From positions 1,521,585 to 1,585,584 of the forward strand of contig NZ_FXBS01000006.1 in assembly GCF_900178005.1 (NCBI RefSeq): DNA of 64,000 nucleotides, read 5' to 3'. The DNA is from Tuberibacillus sp. Marseille-P3662. Its GTDB lineage: Bacteria; Bacillota; Bacilli; Bacillales; Sporolactobacillaceae. Shown here one piece after another: positions 53,826-63,861 of the stretch. The notes below the pieces were generated by a model. That model saw only the letters and a program-made list of their open reading frames with translations. It was not told the DNA's origin and made no database searches. The translations under genes were made by a program, and so were the position numbers. The first letter of the stretch is position 1, and each line of letters opens with the position of its first letter.

Positions 53826-54605
53826 CTACTTACCAGTAAAATGCGGATGGCGCTTGTCTTTAAAAGCAGCCACGCCCTCCTTATGGTCATCAGATTGACT
53901 GACCATGCCCTGCGTCGTCCGTTCAACTTCAAGAATTTCTTTGAGATCTGCTGTCAGCGACCGGTTAGCAATTTTTTTAATAAAACCGTAAGCTTGGCTT
54001 GGTCCTTGGGCCAACTTGTTTGCATAGGCTATAGCTTTGTCGTGCCATTCATCAGATGAATAAATAAAATTCACCATCCCCCATTGCTGCGCTTTTTGTG
54101 CATCAATCGGTTCAGCGTTAAATAACAACTCTTTTGCACGAAAGGTCCCAAGGGTCCTAGGAAGAAAAAACAACCCGCCACCATCAGAAATCAGACCTAC
54201 TTTAGAAAAACTGAGAACAAATTGGCTATCTTCGGATGCGACAATCTGATCACAGGCCATGGCTAAACAAACCCCGGCACCCGCTGTAAAACCATGGATA
54301 GCAGCAATAATGGGTTTACCTAATTCAGTCATTTGTTGGATCAATTCATTAAGCTCGCCTATGTGTTCATAAACACCGACCGGATTGGCCGCTCCCATGC
54401 CTTTCACGTCACCCCCGGCGCTGAATGACCGTCCCGCTCCAGATAAGACCACTGCACGAATGTCGTCATCATGCTCGGCTCTTTGGAATGCTTCCTTTAA
54501 ACCATCCATCATGTCCGGACTAAATGCATTCAGGCTATCAGGTCTGTTAAGTGTCAGCGACATCACATGATCGTTCACATTGACTAATACATGTTGATGG
54601 GTCAT
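53826..54605 (-). CDS. Enoyl-CoA hydratase/isomerase, PaaG-like
   Basis: A 259-residue crotonase-fold protein with the oxyanion motif SFSAGGDVKG. Both glutamates of true hydratases are missing (GAGVCLAM and FSKVGL instead of GCEL and PEI). The segment FSKVGLISDGGGLFFLPR is very like PaaG (FSKLGLIPD-GG), which isomerises ring-epoxide or enoyl-CoA. Isomerase activity is thus more likely than hydration. It lies between the ligase and a dehydrogenase in the same operon. Confidence 0.82.
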   Translation of the reverse strand: MTHQHVLVNVNDHVMSLTLNRPDSLNAFSPDMMDGLKEAFQRAEHDDDIRAVVLSGAGRSFSAGGDVKGMGAANPVGVYEHIGELNELIQQMTELGKPIIAAIHGFTAGAGVCLAMACDQIVASEDSQFVLSFSKVGLISDGGGLFFLPRTLGTFRAKELLFNAEPIDAQKAQQWGMVNFIYSSDEWHDKAIAYANKLAQGPSQAYGFIKKIANRSLTADLKEILEVERTTQGMVSQSDDHKEGVAAFKDKRHPHFTGK

Positions 54606-54616
54606 GAGTCATATCC

Positions 54617-55852
54617 CTACCTTTGTACTGATGGTTGATCAGCATATTTTTTCAGTTCCAGTTTTGCGATGGCATTCCGGTGGACTTCATCGGGACCATC
54701 AGCCAATCGCAAGGTTCTGGATGACGCCCAACTGGCTGCCAGTGGAAAGTCATCACTCACCCCTGCGGCGCCATAAGCTTGGATAGCCCGGTCAATCACA
54801 CGGAGAGCCATATTCGGTGCAATGACCTTGATCATCGCAATCTCTCCTTTAGCTTCTTTGTTGCCGACCGTATCCATCATGTGCGCAGCCTTTAATGTTA
54901 ACAACCTCGCCTGCTCAATATCGATGCGGGATTCGGCAATACGCTCACGAATAACACCTTGATCAGCGAGAGATTTGCCAAAAGCTTCGCGCTCTTTGAC
55001 ACGTTTGACCATCAGTTCAAGCGCACGTTCGGCAGCACCAATTAAACGCATACAATGGTGAATCCTCCCAGGTCCCAGACGCCCTTGGGCAATCGCAAAT
55101 CCTTTCCCTTCATTCCAAATCACATTAGAAGCAGGAACACGAACGTTATTAAACTCAATTTCAGCATGACCGTGCGGAGCATCATCATACCCAAAGACCG
55201 GTAATGTCCGTAAGATGTTAACGCCAGGTGTATCCATTGGAACAAGAATCATCGATTGTTGTTCATGTCTTGGTGCCGATGGATTCGTTTTACCCATAAA
55301 GATGGATATTTGGCAGCGCGGATCCCCTGCACCGGAAGACCACCATTTTCGGGCATTGATGACGTAATGGTCACCATCCTTCTCTATACTCCCTTGAACA
55401 TTTGTTGCATCGGAAGAAGCGACCTGCGGTTCTGTCATTGAAAAACAGGACCGAATATCACCTTCAAGCAGTGGCTTCAGCCATTGTTCTTGTTGCTGTG
55501 GTGAGCCATAACGGGCCAGAACTTCCATGTTACCAGTGTCCGGTGCGGCGCAATTGAATATTTCCGGAGCAATCGGTGAACGTCCCATGATTTCACATAA
55601 AGGGGCGTATTCTAAGTTCGTCAGTCCGGAACCGTATTCACTGTCAGGCAGAAATAGATTCCAAAGACCGCTCGCTTTTGCCTTTGTCTTCATTTCTTCC
55701 ATAACGGGTGGAATCTCCCAACGGTTGTTGCCAGTATCCAGCTGTTCTTTATACGTTGTTTCATTTGGATAGACAACGTCCTCCATAAAATCATTCAGTT
55801 TGGCCTGCAATTGCTTAACCTTGTCGGAATACTCAAAGTCCAAAGTGAACAC
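54617..55852 (-). CDS. Acyl-CoA dehydrogenase (ACAD10/11-like)
   Basis: A 411-residue FAD enzyme: [54 protein letters not shown] and [18 protein letters not shown]. The last motif (DGPDEVH) places it with the ACAD10/11 branch, which includes enzymes for branched or hydroxylated acyl-CoA. It is 11 bases before the isomerase gene. Confidence 0.88.
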   Translation of the reverse strand: MFTLDFEYSDKVKQLQAKLNDFMEDVVYPNETTYKEQLDTGNNRWEIPPVMEEMKTKAKASGLWNLFLPDSEYGSGLTNLEYAPLCEIMGRSPIAPEIFNCAAPDTGNMEVLARYGSPQQQEQWLKPLLEGDIRSCFSMTEPQVASSDATNVQGSIEKDGDHYVINARKWWSSGAGDPRCQISIFMGKTNPSAPRHEQQSMILVPMDTPGVNILRTLPVFGYDDAPHGHAEIEFNNVRVPASNVIWNEGKGFAIAQGRLGPGRIHHCMRLIGAAERALELMVKRVKEREAFGKSLADQGVIRERIAESRIDIEQARLLTLKAAHMMDTVGNKEAKGEIAMIKVIAPNMALRVIDRAIQAYGAAGVSDDFPLAASWASSRTLRLADGPDEVHRNAIAKLELKKYADQPSVQR

Positions 55853-55887
55853 CTCCCATTTCCTATTTAAATAATCCCATAGCTATT

Positions 55888-56661
55888 TTATGTCGCGCTT
55901 GAACCGCCATCGACTGCCAATACTTGCCCAGTGACGTAGCTTGAGGCATCAGATGCAAGGAATAAGGCCGCGCCTTTCATATCATGGTCTGAGCCAAACC
56001 GGTTTAACGGCGTCCCTTTGAGGATTTCATCCCCGCCCTTCTCAAGCACACCTTTAGACATTTTGGTTGGGAAAAATCCGGGAGCAATCGCATTAACATT
56101 AATGTTATGGCGGGCCCATTTGACGGCTAAATCTTTGGTAAACGTTATCACTGCACCTTTGCTGGAATTGTATCCGATAGCATCAAGGGATTCCGGAAAA
56201 GCTCCGCCTAGACCTGCGACCGAGGCAATGTTAATGATTCTACCGCCACCTTGCTCGATCATAACTTTGCCGGCAGCCTGTGACATCAAAAATGTTCCTC
56301 TTGCATTAACATTCATCACCTTATCCCATTTATCCGCCGGCATATCAACCACAGGGGCTCCCCAAGTTGCTCCACTATTGTTAACCAAGATATCAATAGT
56401 CCCGAAATGCTCTTTCGTTTTCGCAACGATGTTGTTAATATCATCAGCGTTCGTGACATCACACTGACATGCGAATGAATCAACACCAATGTCCTTTATT
56501 TTCTCACTCACCTCCTGACAGGGTTCCAGTTTGCGTGATCCTAGGACAATATTGGCTCCTGCCTCAGCTAAGGCGGTTGCTATTTGTTCACCCAAACCGC
56601 GGCCACCTCCGGTTACAATGGCGGTTTTGCCTTTTAAATCAAATAATTGATTGATATGCAT
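55888..56661 (-). CDS. Short-chain dehydrogenase/reductase
   Basis: A 257-residue classical SDR: TGGGRGLGEQI, VNNSG, the catalytic YNSSKGA and VTGQVLAVDGG. The likely reaction is 3-hydroxyacyl-CoA oxidation or a related alcohol step. ATG 56661 follows GGAGGG; the frame to 56709 would run across the operator. It heads the operon that continues to 44585. Confidence 0.86.
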   Translation of the reverse strand: MHINQLFDLKGKTAIVTGGGRGLGEQIATALAEAGANIVLGSRKLEPCQEVSEKIKDIGVDSFACQCDVTNADDINNIVAKTKEHFGTIDILVNNSGATWGAPVVDMPADKWDKVMNVNARGTFLMSQAAGKVMIEQGGGRIINIASVAGLGGAFPESLDAIGYNSSKGAVITFTKDLAVKWARHNINVNAIAPGFFPTKMSKGVLEKGGDEILKGTPLNRFGSDHDMKGAALFLASDASSYVTGQVLAVDGGSSAT

Positions 56662-56686
56662 CGTCTTATCCCTCCATTTTTCTGGT

Positions 56687-56704
56687 ATACTAACTGGTTG
56701 GTAT
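56687..56704 (-). promoter_or_regulatory. TetR-type operator, copy A
   Basis: ATACTAAC-TG-GTTGGTAT, an 18-base dyad (one mismatch) directly upstream of the dehydrogenase ribosome site. The same dyad occurs at 58008-58025. The form is that of TetR-family fatty-acid or aromatic catabolism repressors; its regulator is not in this window. Confidence 0.75.
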
Positions 56705-56801
56705 ATCATATTTTGTCTCGTTTTAATCCATTCCTATGAATCTCAAAAAATACACTGTTTTGATCTCATCATTTTCGCATCGCGTCATGGACACTATTCA
56801 T

Positions 56802-57983
56802 TCAATACGAATCACTGTCTCGCTCTAGGATTGTCGCAATTCCTTGACCACCCCCGATACATGCTGTCACTAAGGCAAAGCGTCCATTGGCTCGCCTTAA
56901 TTCATACACAGCCTTTGTCGCTAGAATCGCTCCCGTTGCCCCTAGCGGGTGGCCATGAGCAATGGCTCCCCCATTGACATTAACTTTGTTTGAGTCCATA
57001 TGGAGTTCTCGGTCGCAAGCGATCACCTGAGCTGCAAAAGCCTCGTTAATTTCGATCAGATCCATGTCGTTGAGTGTTAGACCTATTTTGTCAAGAACTT
57101 TTCGTGTGGCTGGAACCGGACCAATTCCCATAATAGTCGGATCCACACCTGCAACGGCATGCTGTCGAATGACAGCGAGCGGTTTAAGGCCTAACTCATT
57201 AGCCTTTTCACGCGACATAACAACAACCGCTGCAGCCGCGTCATTCAAGCCTGAACTGTTACCAGCCGAAACACTTCCACCTTCTAGAAACGCCGGGGAT
57301 AATGCTTTAAGCCCTTCTTTTGTCGTCTGTGGACGGGGGTGTTCATCGATTTCAAAATGATGGGGATCTTTTTTCTTTTGTGGTACGGAAATAGGAACAA
57401 TCTGTTCAGTAAATCGCCCTTCATCCATGGCACGCGCCATTTTCATTTGACTATGGTAGGCAAACTCATCTTGCTCTTCACGACTGATATTGTATTTTTC
57501 AGCTAGATTCTCAGCCGTGATGCCCATTGGCGGATCACCAATGTCACGCGGAGATAACTGGGGTTTTTTGAATTGAGGCGGCTGTACGCTGTACAATTTG
57601 TGTTGTTTCGCCATAAGATAAGGCGCTTGACTATAACTTTCGACGCCCCCAGCAATAAAAACGTCACCATCTCCCGCTTTGATAGCCTGTGCCGCCAAAT
57701 TGATGGCATTAATCCCTGATCCACACTGCCGGTCTATGGTTAACCCTGGAAGATCGAGTCCCAATCCAGTTTGCAGAGCAGTAAGCCGCGCAATATTTCC
57801 ACCACCACTGAGAACGTTTCCAAAAATAACATCGTCAATCATTTCCGGTTTAAGCATGGCTCTGTTAATCGCTTCCTTTACCACTTCCGCCGCGTACTCA
57901 TGCGGTGGAACCGACGCTAATGCGCCACCATTTTTGGCCACAGCTGTCCTGACCGCGCTCACAATCACAGCATCACGTGTCAT
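56802..57983 (-). CDS. Acetyl-CoA acyltransferase (thiolase)
   Basis: A 393-residue thiolase with the full catalytic set: Cys in DRQCGSGINA, His in GHPLGATG and Cys in CIGGGQG. It completes beta-oxidation for acyl-CoAs made by the operon downstream. It is separated from the next gene by about 140 bases and each has its own operator, so it forms a one-gene unit under the same regulator. Confidence 0.92.
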   Translation of the reverse strand: MTRDAVIVSAVRTAVAKNGGALASVPPHEYAAEVVKEAINRAMLKPEMIDDVIFGNVLSGGGNIARLTALQTGLGLDLPGLTIDRQCGSGINAINLAAQAIKAGDGDVFIAGGVESYSQAPYLMAKQHKLYSVQPPQFKKPQLSPRDIGDPPMGITAENLAEKYNISREEQDEFAYHSQMKMARAMDEGRFTEQIVPISVPQKKKDPHHFEIDEHPRPQTTKEGLKALSPAFLEGGSVSAGNSSGLNDAAAAVVVMSREKANELGLKPLAVIRQHAVAGVDPTIMGIGPVPATRKVLDKIGLTLNDMDLIEINEAFAAQVIACDRELHMDSNKVNVNGGAIAHGHPLGATGAILATKAVYELRRANGRFALVTACIGGGQGIATILERDSDSY

Positions 57984-58007
57984 GTCACATCCCCCTTATT
58001 TCATTTT

Positions 58008-58025
58008 ATACTAACCAGTTGGTAT
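58008..58025 (-). promoter_or_regulatory. TetR-type operator, copy B
   Basis: ATACTAAC-CA-GTTGGTAT, 17 of 18 bases as in copy A apart from the centre, about 25 bases upstream of the thiolase start. Confidence 0.75.
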
Positions 58026-58174
58026 CTCCTCAGACAAAGAATATTATATTTTTTCAGAAAAATCAACCGTTATTTTTGTCCTATTCACTATTTTACGGAT
58101 ATCAATAACAGCATATTTTTACAGACATATACAAATAATAAGCGCACATAACTGTAGCAACAAGGAGAACCAAC

Positions 58175-59122
58175 ATGGATCATCAACAGGAAATCAAACA
58201 TGTTTTAGATCGATTGTCGCGTTGGGAGCAAAAGATTCATTTTCACAAGCCCACTGATAAGAATTCCGATATTATCGCATATCTTGATTACTATGGATTT
58301 CAATTAGAGAACGTCGCATTTCACCTTGGGAAGCTGGAGATTGATGGGACAGACATCATGGTGCAAATGTTTTCACCAAGAGAAAGCAAAGGAACCGTTT
58401 TCTTATTACATGGTTATTTAGATCATGTCGGCTACTTGCAAAGAATCATTCAATTTTTAAATGACCATCACTATAGTGTGATCAGCTATGATTTGCAGGG
58501 TCACGGTCTTTCTGAAGGGGAAAAGGCGTCGGTCGATGCCTTCTCTGATTATGTATTAACCCTTGAAAAACTGATGAAGAAGGCAAGGGATGAAATGCCA
58601 GATCCATTTTACGTTATCGGCCATAGTACTGGCGGTGCAATAGCGATCAATTACGTCTTAAAACACCGTAACCATCGTTTCAATAAAGTTGTGTTGGCGG
58701 CTCCGCTGATTAGATCAAAGTATTGGCATTTGACAAAATTAGGTCATACTCTAGCGAAGCCATTTCCGTTTATTGACGACATCAACCGACATTTCCGAAA
58801 AAACTCATCCAATCAGAAGTACTTATCTTTAGCTAAAAAGGATCCTTTGCAACCCCAAGCGATTCCGCTAGAATGGGTGGATGCCCTTATTGAATGGAAC
58901 GAGAATATTCAAACCTATACTGAGACGACCTTGAACACTTGTGTGATTCAAGGCGACGAGGACGACACCGTTGCTCAGCAATACAATCTTGAATTTATCG
59001 AAGACAAGTTCCAAAATTTACAGGTTTTTCATATAGAAAAAGGCCGGCACCAACTATTCAATGAACAAACACAGATTCGTGAGAAAGTCTTTGCTATCAT
59101 CAAGCAATTTTTGTTAGATTAA
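58175..59122 (+). CDS. Alpha/beta-hydrolase, monoacylglycerol-lipase-like
   Basis: A 315-residue serine hydrolase. HG oxyanion motif in FLLHGYLDH, nucleophile in VIGHSTGGAI, Asp in QGDEDDTV and His in KGRHQLFNE complete the triad. DLQGHGLSEG is typical of lysophospholipase/monoglyceride lipases (PldB type). No signal peptide. RBS AAGGAGAACC. Its end overlaps the converging methyltransferase by nine bases. Confidence 0.86.
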   Translation: MDHQQEIKHVLDRLSRWEQKIHFHKPTDKNSDIIAYLDYYGFQLENVAFHLGKLEIDGTDIMVQMFSPRESKGTVFLLHGYLDHVGYLQRIIQFLNDHHYSVISYDLQGHGLSEGEKASVDAFSDYVLTLEKLMKKARDEMPDPFYVIGHSTGGAIAINYVLKHRNHRFNKVVLAAPLIRSKYWHLTKLGHTLAKPFPFIDDINRHFRKNSSNQKYLSLAKKDPLQPQAIPLEWVDALIEWNENIQTYTETTLNTCVIQGDEDDTVAQQYNLEFIEDKFQNLQVFHIEKGRHQLFNEQTQIREKVFAIIKQFLLD

Positions 59123-59893
59123 CGGCTTGGTTGCCTTTAATACTATAGCTTGGCCTTGAAATGAGATCATTTGTTGATCATTATTCGTCCGAAATCGGAA
59201 TTGATGTTTCACTGATTCCGGGACTTCGAGCATATAGTCGTTTAACGCCTTTTGATCGGCCTCAGAGACATTCATGCGCTGACACCAGCTCGCGAATTCA
59301 AACGATTTATCAAAACGGTGGACCTCATCAATTTCAAACCCACTCAACTCCAACATACGCAGCCATTCGGTTTTTTTCCAAGCACGATAATGGCTTGCGT
59401 CCCTTTTCTTCTCTATAGTGTTGTAAAAATGATCAAACGCGTCATCCTCAGGAGCGACATTGTCATCCAGCAGGAATCGACCGCCGCAGCTTAATACACG
59501 ATAGACTTCAGTGATAAATCTTTCGACGTTGGGAAAATGGTGCGGAGCGATCCGACAAGTGACTAAGTCGAATGACTCATCGGAAAAGGGGAGCTGCTCA
59601 GCATCACCTTCGATAAATGCAACATTATCATGCCCATTTTCCTTAATAAATTGTTCAGCTGCCGATAGCATTTTCGACGTTAGATCCAAGGCTGTCACCT
59701 TATGAACCAAAGGTGCAAGGGCATTCGCCGTATGTCCCCCGCCAGTCGCGATGTCAAGCACCTCTTCGTTCCCAGTGACATCAGCCAAATCCACAAGTTT
59801 CTTGAGATCACCGCCCTTTCTGTGGCTTGTGCTTGTGACATAAGCATTGGAATGACTGCCAAATTGTTTTTGTACTTGCTTTTTGATATCCAT
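59114..59893 (-). CDS. SAM-dependent class I methyltransferase (UbiE/YcgJ-like)
   Basis: A 259-residue methyltransferase: LDIATGGGHTANALAP (SAM loop), VTALDLTSKML, EGDAEQLPFSDESFDLVTCRIAPHHF. ATG 59893 follows AAAGGGGCG. The substrate cannot be told; related proteins modify quinones or small acceptors. Confidence 0.85.
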   Translation of the reverse strand: MDIKKQVQKQFGSHSNAYVTSTSHRKGGDLKKLVDLADVTGNEEVLDIATGGGHTANALAPLVHKVTALDLTSKMLSAAEQFIKENGHDNVAFIEGDAEQLPFSDESFDLVTCRIAPHHFPNVERFITEVYRVLSCGGRFLLDDNVAPEDDAFDHFYNTIEKKRDASHYRAWKKTEWLRMLELSGFEIDEVHRFDKSFEFASWCQRMNVSEADQKALNDYMLEVPESVKHQFRFRTNNDQQMISFQGQAIVLKATKPLI

Positions 59894-60022
59894 CCGATCG
59901 CCCCTTTTTTTATACAAACCTTTTTGTGATCAAAGCGCTGACTACCTTAACTATAACCTTGAATCCTCATCATTAAAATAACAGCTTGTTTATGATCATT
60001 CATAAGAAAATATGATCATATC

Positions 60023-60050
60023 AAAAAGAGCCACGATTGAATCGTGCCCC
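60023..60050 (-). terminator. Terminator after the 60101-60739 gene
   Basis: On the minus strand, GGCACGA / TCGTGGC hairpin followed by TCTTTTTGA. A second hairpin TGAGGAG/CTCCTCA is at about 60061-60083. Confidence 0.6.
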
Positions 60051-60100
60051 TAAGTATAGCTGAGGAGAGCTGTCCCCTCCTCAATCATCATCAATTTGTT

Positions 60101-60739
60101 TTAAACCTTTTTCAATGCCTCATCAATTGGAACATCACCTGAGAGGATTTCGAATGTGCGATGATAAGTATTCTCTAGGTCAAGCGACGATACAGCAACT
60201 TGGGCGACATCAGCACGAGGAATGCCGTTCGACCGGTCATCAATATGTTCTGCTGCTGTGACGGTACCTGTAGCAGGCTCGTTTAATAATCTTCCGGGAC
60301 GGAGAATAGTGTAGTTCAAATGGCTAGATTGCAGCTTATGATCCGCATCTCCCTTTGCTTTGAAGTAGTGTTTCATCTGCTCCGGACCGTTATCAGGTGT
60401 ATCCGCGTTCATTGAGCTGACCAGAATGAAGCGATCCATGTTTTGCTTTTCCGCCACTTCAACCATTTTCATAGCTCCTTGGCGATCCACCGCCTCGGTC
60501 TTTTCAGGACCGGTATGTCCTCCGGAACCTGCGGTAAAGATCACCGCATCACACCCTTTAAGCGCATGAGAAAAATCTTGTTCCAAATCAGCAACAACCG
60601 TCTCTGCTCCTAATTTCTCTAATTCAGGCGCCTGACTTTCATCGCGAATCATCGCCTTTGCGTGATGCTCACTTTTATCAAGCAGCGATACAATGTGCTG
60701 TCCGATCTGTCCATGTGCGCCGACAATTAATACGTTCAT
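60101..60739 (-). CDS. NAD(P)-binding protein (YhfK/NmrA-like atypical SDR)
   Basis: A 212-residue Rossmann protein with GAHGQIGQHIV at the N-terminus and LVSSMNAD in the middle, of the YhfK/YwnB type that often binds NADPH without a known substrate. ATG 60739 follows AAGGAGG with good spacing. Confidence 0.83.
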   Translation of the reverse strand: MNVLIVGAHGQIGQHIVSLLDKSEHHAKAMIRDESQAPELEKLGAETVVADLEQDFSHALKGCDAVIFTAGSGGHTGPEKTEAVDRQGAMKMVEVAEKQNMDRFILVSSMNADTPDNGPEQMKHYFKAKGDADHKLQSSHLNYTILRPGRLLNEPATGTVTAAEHIDDRSNGIPRADVAQVAVSSLDLENTYHRTFEILSGDVPIDEALKKV

Positions 60740-60840
60740 ACGGGCATCCTCCTTACGATTCAGATGATCTAGACCGATGGATTGTCTCATTATCTTTCCG
60801 TATGTTTATTTTCCCCAACTGAATCCCTTTCAAAACAGTC

Positions 60841-61152
60841 TTATGCATGCGATTCATTTTGATATTGAAGAATCGTACGCTGCAGAGGGGCACCGCCCAT
60901 GGGGACATCCCGTTTCATAAGAATGTACGACTTTCCATCGATAATAAAATGACGATTATGTTGATAGGTTACCGTTCTCCCTTGCTTCCCTAGTTCCTGC
61001 TTCACAGCTTCAATATGATCATCGAAATCTGTATACCAGTTGTCTAAATCAATGGTAATGTTCCCCTTTCGATAGCCCATAAGCTTATTAAATACATAAA
61101 GAAACCAAGCAGGAACCGCAAACACCATCATAAGCTTAATAAGAAAAGACAT
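60841..61152 (-). CDS. Hypothetical protein with N-terminal membrane segment
   Basis: Unrecognised 103-residue protein: one N-terminal hydrophobic helix (~5-24) then a soluble domain rich in beta-prone stretches (NITIDLDNWYTDFD, HFIIDGKSYILM). RBS GGAGGG precedes ATG 61152. It is probably membrane-anchored. Confidence 0.65.
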   Translation of the reverse strand: MSFLIKLMMVFAVPAWFLYVFNKLMGYRKGNITIDLDNWYTDFDDHIEAVKQELGKQGRTVTYQHNRHFIIDGKSYILMKRDVPMGGAPLQRTILQYQNESHA

Positions 61153-61246
61153 GACGCTCCCTCCAATATATGATCTTATATATGATAACGAAATGACAAG
61201 TAATAGGTTTCACAAACCTTCCTTTTTATTCCTATTAATTTCATCT

Positions 61247-61275
61247 TTGACAGCCCCGACAAAAAACGTGATAAT
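61247..61275 (+). promoter_or_regulatory. SigA promoter of the pxp operon
   Basis: TTGACA (61247-61252) and GATAAT (61270-61275), spacer 17, about 55 bases before pxpB. Confidence 0.78.
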
Positions 61276-61329
61276 AAACAAATTAAGACGTCTAAATATT
61301 TGGTTTATTCTATAAGGTGTGATAAAAAG

Positions 61330-62049
61330 ATGGACTATCATTTCTATCCATTAGGTGATCAGGCAGTCATGATTGAACTCGGGAAAACGATCAACATCGA
61401 AACGCAGCAAAAAGTCAAAACAGTGGCCGCTTATTTTGACGAGCATCCTATTGATTGGTTCATAGAATACGTCCCTGCCTTTACAACGGTGACCGTCTTT
61501 TATGACCCAATAAAAATATTGGACATACACAATCTTGATTCTATCAATCTACCTTACAATGTTGTGTGTGAATATCTCGAGGCCATATTAACACCTTTAG
61601 TAGTCGGTGAAGCCTCTAAGCCCAGAGTAGTTGACATCCCTGTCTACTATGGCGGGGAAGCTGGATCTGATATTGAGTATGTGGCGGAGCACAATGGATT
61701 AACGGTTGATGAAGTCATCGATATCCATTCGGGCGGCGATTACCTGGTCTATATGATTGGTTTTGCCCCCGGGTTCCCATACATTGGCGGTATGTCTGAA
61801 TCCCTTGCAACGCCACGCCGGTCTTCCCCTCGTACGAGAATACCTGCTGGCTCCGTTGGGATTGCCGGGAGACAGACAGGCGTTTATCCCATTGAAACAC
61901 CTGGGGGCTGGCAGCTGATTGGAAAAACCCCGCTAAAGTTATTTCAGCCCAATAAATCCATCCCGAGTCTATTACAAGCGGGAGACCATATTCGATTTAA
62001 GCCAATAAGCTTTCAAGAATATCAACAGTGGGAGGAGAATAGCGATTGA
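61330..62049 (+). CDS. pxpB: 5-oxoprolinase subunit B (KipI)
   Basis: A 239-residue subunit of ATP-dependent 5-oxoprolinase, which opens 5-oxoproline to glutamate. Visible are YPLGDQAVMIELG, IGFAPGFPYIGGM and RIPAGSVGIAGRQTGVYPIETPGGW. In B. subtilis the homologue KipI also inhibits sporulation kinase KinA. The start at 61330 is preceded by AAGGTG; the frame is open from 61300. Confidence 0.93.
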   Translation: MDYHFYPLGDQAVMIELGKTINIETQQKVKTVAAYFDEHPIDWFIEYVPAFTTVTVFYDPIKILDIHNLDSINLPYNVVCEYLEAILTPLVVGEASKPRVVDIPVYYGGEAGSDIEYVAEHNGLTVDEVIDIHSGGDYLVYMIGFAPGFPYIGGMSESLATPRRSSPRTRIPAGSVGIAGRQTGVYPIETPGGWQLIGKTPLKLFQPNKSIPSLLQAGDHIRFKPISFQEYQQWEENSD

Positions 62050-63047
62050 TTAACATCAACAAACCAGGTCTGCTGACAAGCATTCAAGATTTGGGACGAC
62101 ACGGTTTACAAAAATATGGTGTCATCATGAGCGGTGTGATGGATCAAATGTCACATCGTATTGCCAATCTATTAGTGGGTAACGAGGAAAATGAAGCAAC
62201 CATAGAAATGACACTGTTAGGTCCGACCCTTCAATTTGAAATGGATAGTCTCATTGCCATTTGCGGTGGCGACTTATCACCAACAATTGATGGTGAGCCT
62301 GTTCGCTTATGGCGATCGATTTTTATTAAAAAAGGCAGTGAGTTGCGCTTAGGGCGCTGCCAATCAGGGTGTCGAGCGTATCTTGCCGTTGCAGGCGGTT
62401 ATAAGATATCAAGTGTTATGGGTAGCCAGTCCACCTACCTTAGAGCTGAAATCGGCGGATTGAAAGGCCGTGCATTACAAACAGGTGATCAAATCCATTT
62501 CGGTAAGCCCAGCAATTTATCAACGCAAATCATGGACGATCTTAAGACTCATTTGGGAAATCAACGTTTTATCGAAACGGATTGGTCAGTCACATCCGAA
62601 CTGATTCCCATAGATAAAACACCCCATCCAATCCGGGTCATGAAAGGCAGACAATATCACTTATTTACGCGTGAGAGCCAAGAGAATCTATTTTCTGAAT
62701 CGTTTGAGATCACACCTCAATCTGATCGTATGGGGTATCGTTTGAAAGGATCTAAGTTGCATCTAGAATCAAAGGGAGACATGATATCGGAGGCCGTCAG
62801 TTTTGGAACCATTCAAGTACCCGCTGAAGGACAACCGATTGTGCTTCTAGCTGACCGGCAGACCACCGGCGGCTATCCTAAAATCGGCCAAGTCGCCACC
62901 GTTGATCTGCCCTATATGGCACAATTAAAACCCGGTGATAAGGTGTCATTTATGGAAATATCTCTCGAGGCGGCCCAACGTCTTTATTTGGAACAAGAAA
63001 GAAAAATTCAACAGCTGGCGCAAGGCATTACGATCAAAATACGATAA
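62046..63047 (+). CDS. pxpC: 5-oxoprolinase subunit C (KipA)
   Basis: A 333-residue biotin-dependent-carboxylase-like subunit: [27 protein letters not shown] and [21 protein letters not shown]. It begins with TTG at 62046, overlapping the pxpB stop (TTGA), behind GGGAGGAG. It forms a complex with PxpB and PxpA. Confidence 0.93.
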   Translation: MININKPGLLTSIQDLGRHGLQKYGVIMSGVMDQMSHRIANLLVGNEENEATIEMTLLGPTLQFEMDSLIAICGGDLSPTIDGEPVRLWRSIFIKKGSELRLGRCQSGCRAYLAVAGGYKISSVMGSQSTYLRAEIGGLKGRALQTGDQIHFGKPSNLSTQIMDDLKTHLGNQRFIETDWSVTSELIPIDKTPHPIRVMKGRQYHLFTRESQENLFSESFEITPQSDRMGYRLKGSKLHLESKGDMISEAVSFGTIQVPAEGQPIVLLADRQTTGGYPKIGQVATVDLPYMAQLKPGDKVSFMEISLEAAQRLYLEQERKIQQLAQGITIKIR

Positions 63048-63061
63048 TAGGAGGATTGACT

Positions 63062-63832
63062 ATGCCTACAGTTGATTTAAATTGCGATATGGGTGAAAGC
63101 TTTGGCGTCTACAAGAAAGGGACAGATGAAGCGATTTTAGACTTTGTAACATCTGCCAACATTGCCTGTGGTTTTCACGCCGGCGACACAGCGACCATGC
63201 GGCAAACCGTTCAAATGGCCTTAGAGAAAAATGTGGGTATTGGTGCTCATCCCGGTCTACAAGATTTGGTTGGTTTTGGGCGGCGCAATATTGATATTTC
63301 ACCGCAAGACGCTTATAATCTCGTAGTTTATCAGATTGGCGCGTTAAATGCCTTTGTTACGTCCGAAGGTGGCGAGCTTCAACACGTTAAGCCGCACGGA
63401 GCTTTATTTAATATGGCAGCCAAAAGCACGTCACTATCAGAAGCGATTGCCGAGGCCATCTATAAGGTTAATCCTGAATTAATTTTGTTCGGATTAGCAG
63501 GAAGTGAACTCGTCAAAGCAGGTAAAAAAATCGGACTGCGTTCAGCCAGCGAAGTGTTCTCAGACCGGACTTATCAAGCAGATGGATCGTTAACATCGAG
63601 ACAGGAATCTGATGCCCTTATCACAGACTCTGAAGTCGCCATTAATCAAGTGATTCGAATGGCTAAGGAAAGCCTAGTGACATCTGTTCAGGGATCTGAT
63701 GTCTTAATTCAAGCAGACACCGTTTGCATCCATGGTGATGGCGCCAGTGCCTTAGACTTTGCGAAATATATCCGCCAAGCCCTAGAAAAAGCAGATATTG
63801 CTGTGACCAAAATTAGCGACATCATAAAATAA
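63062..63832 (+). CDS. pxpA: 5-oxoprolinase subunit A (LamB/YcsF family)
   Basis: A 256-residue protein: [23 protein letters not shown] and VKPHGALFN are the family's metal and substrate motifs; [18 protein letters not shown] follows. ATG 63062 has AGGAGG upstream. It is the third part of the enzyme. Confidence 0.95.
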   Translation: MPTVDLNCDMGESFGVYKKGTDEAILDFVTSANIACGFHAGDTATMRQTVQMALEKNVGIGAHPGLQDLVGFGRRNIDISPQDAYNLVVYQIGALNAFVTSEGGELQHVKPHGALFNMAAKSTSLSEAIAEAIYKVNPELILFGLAGSELVKAGKKIGLRSASEVFSDRTYQADGSLTSRQESDALITDSEVAINQVIRMAKESLVTSVQGSDVLIQADTVCIHGDGASALDFAKYIRQALEKADIAVTKISDIIK

Positions 63833-63861
63833 CCCTTACATCAACCCAAGGAGAGAGACAC

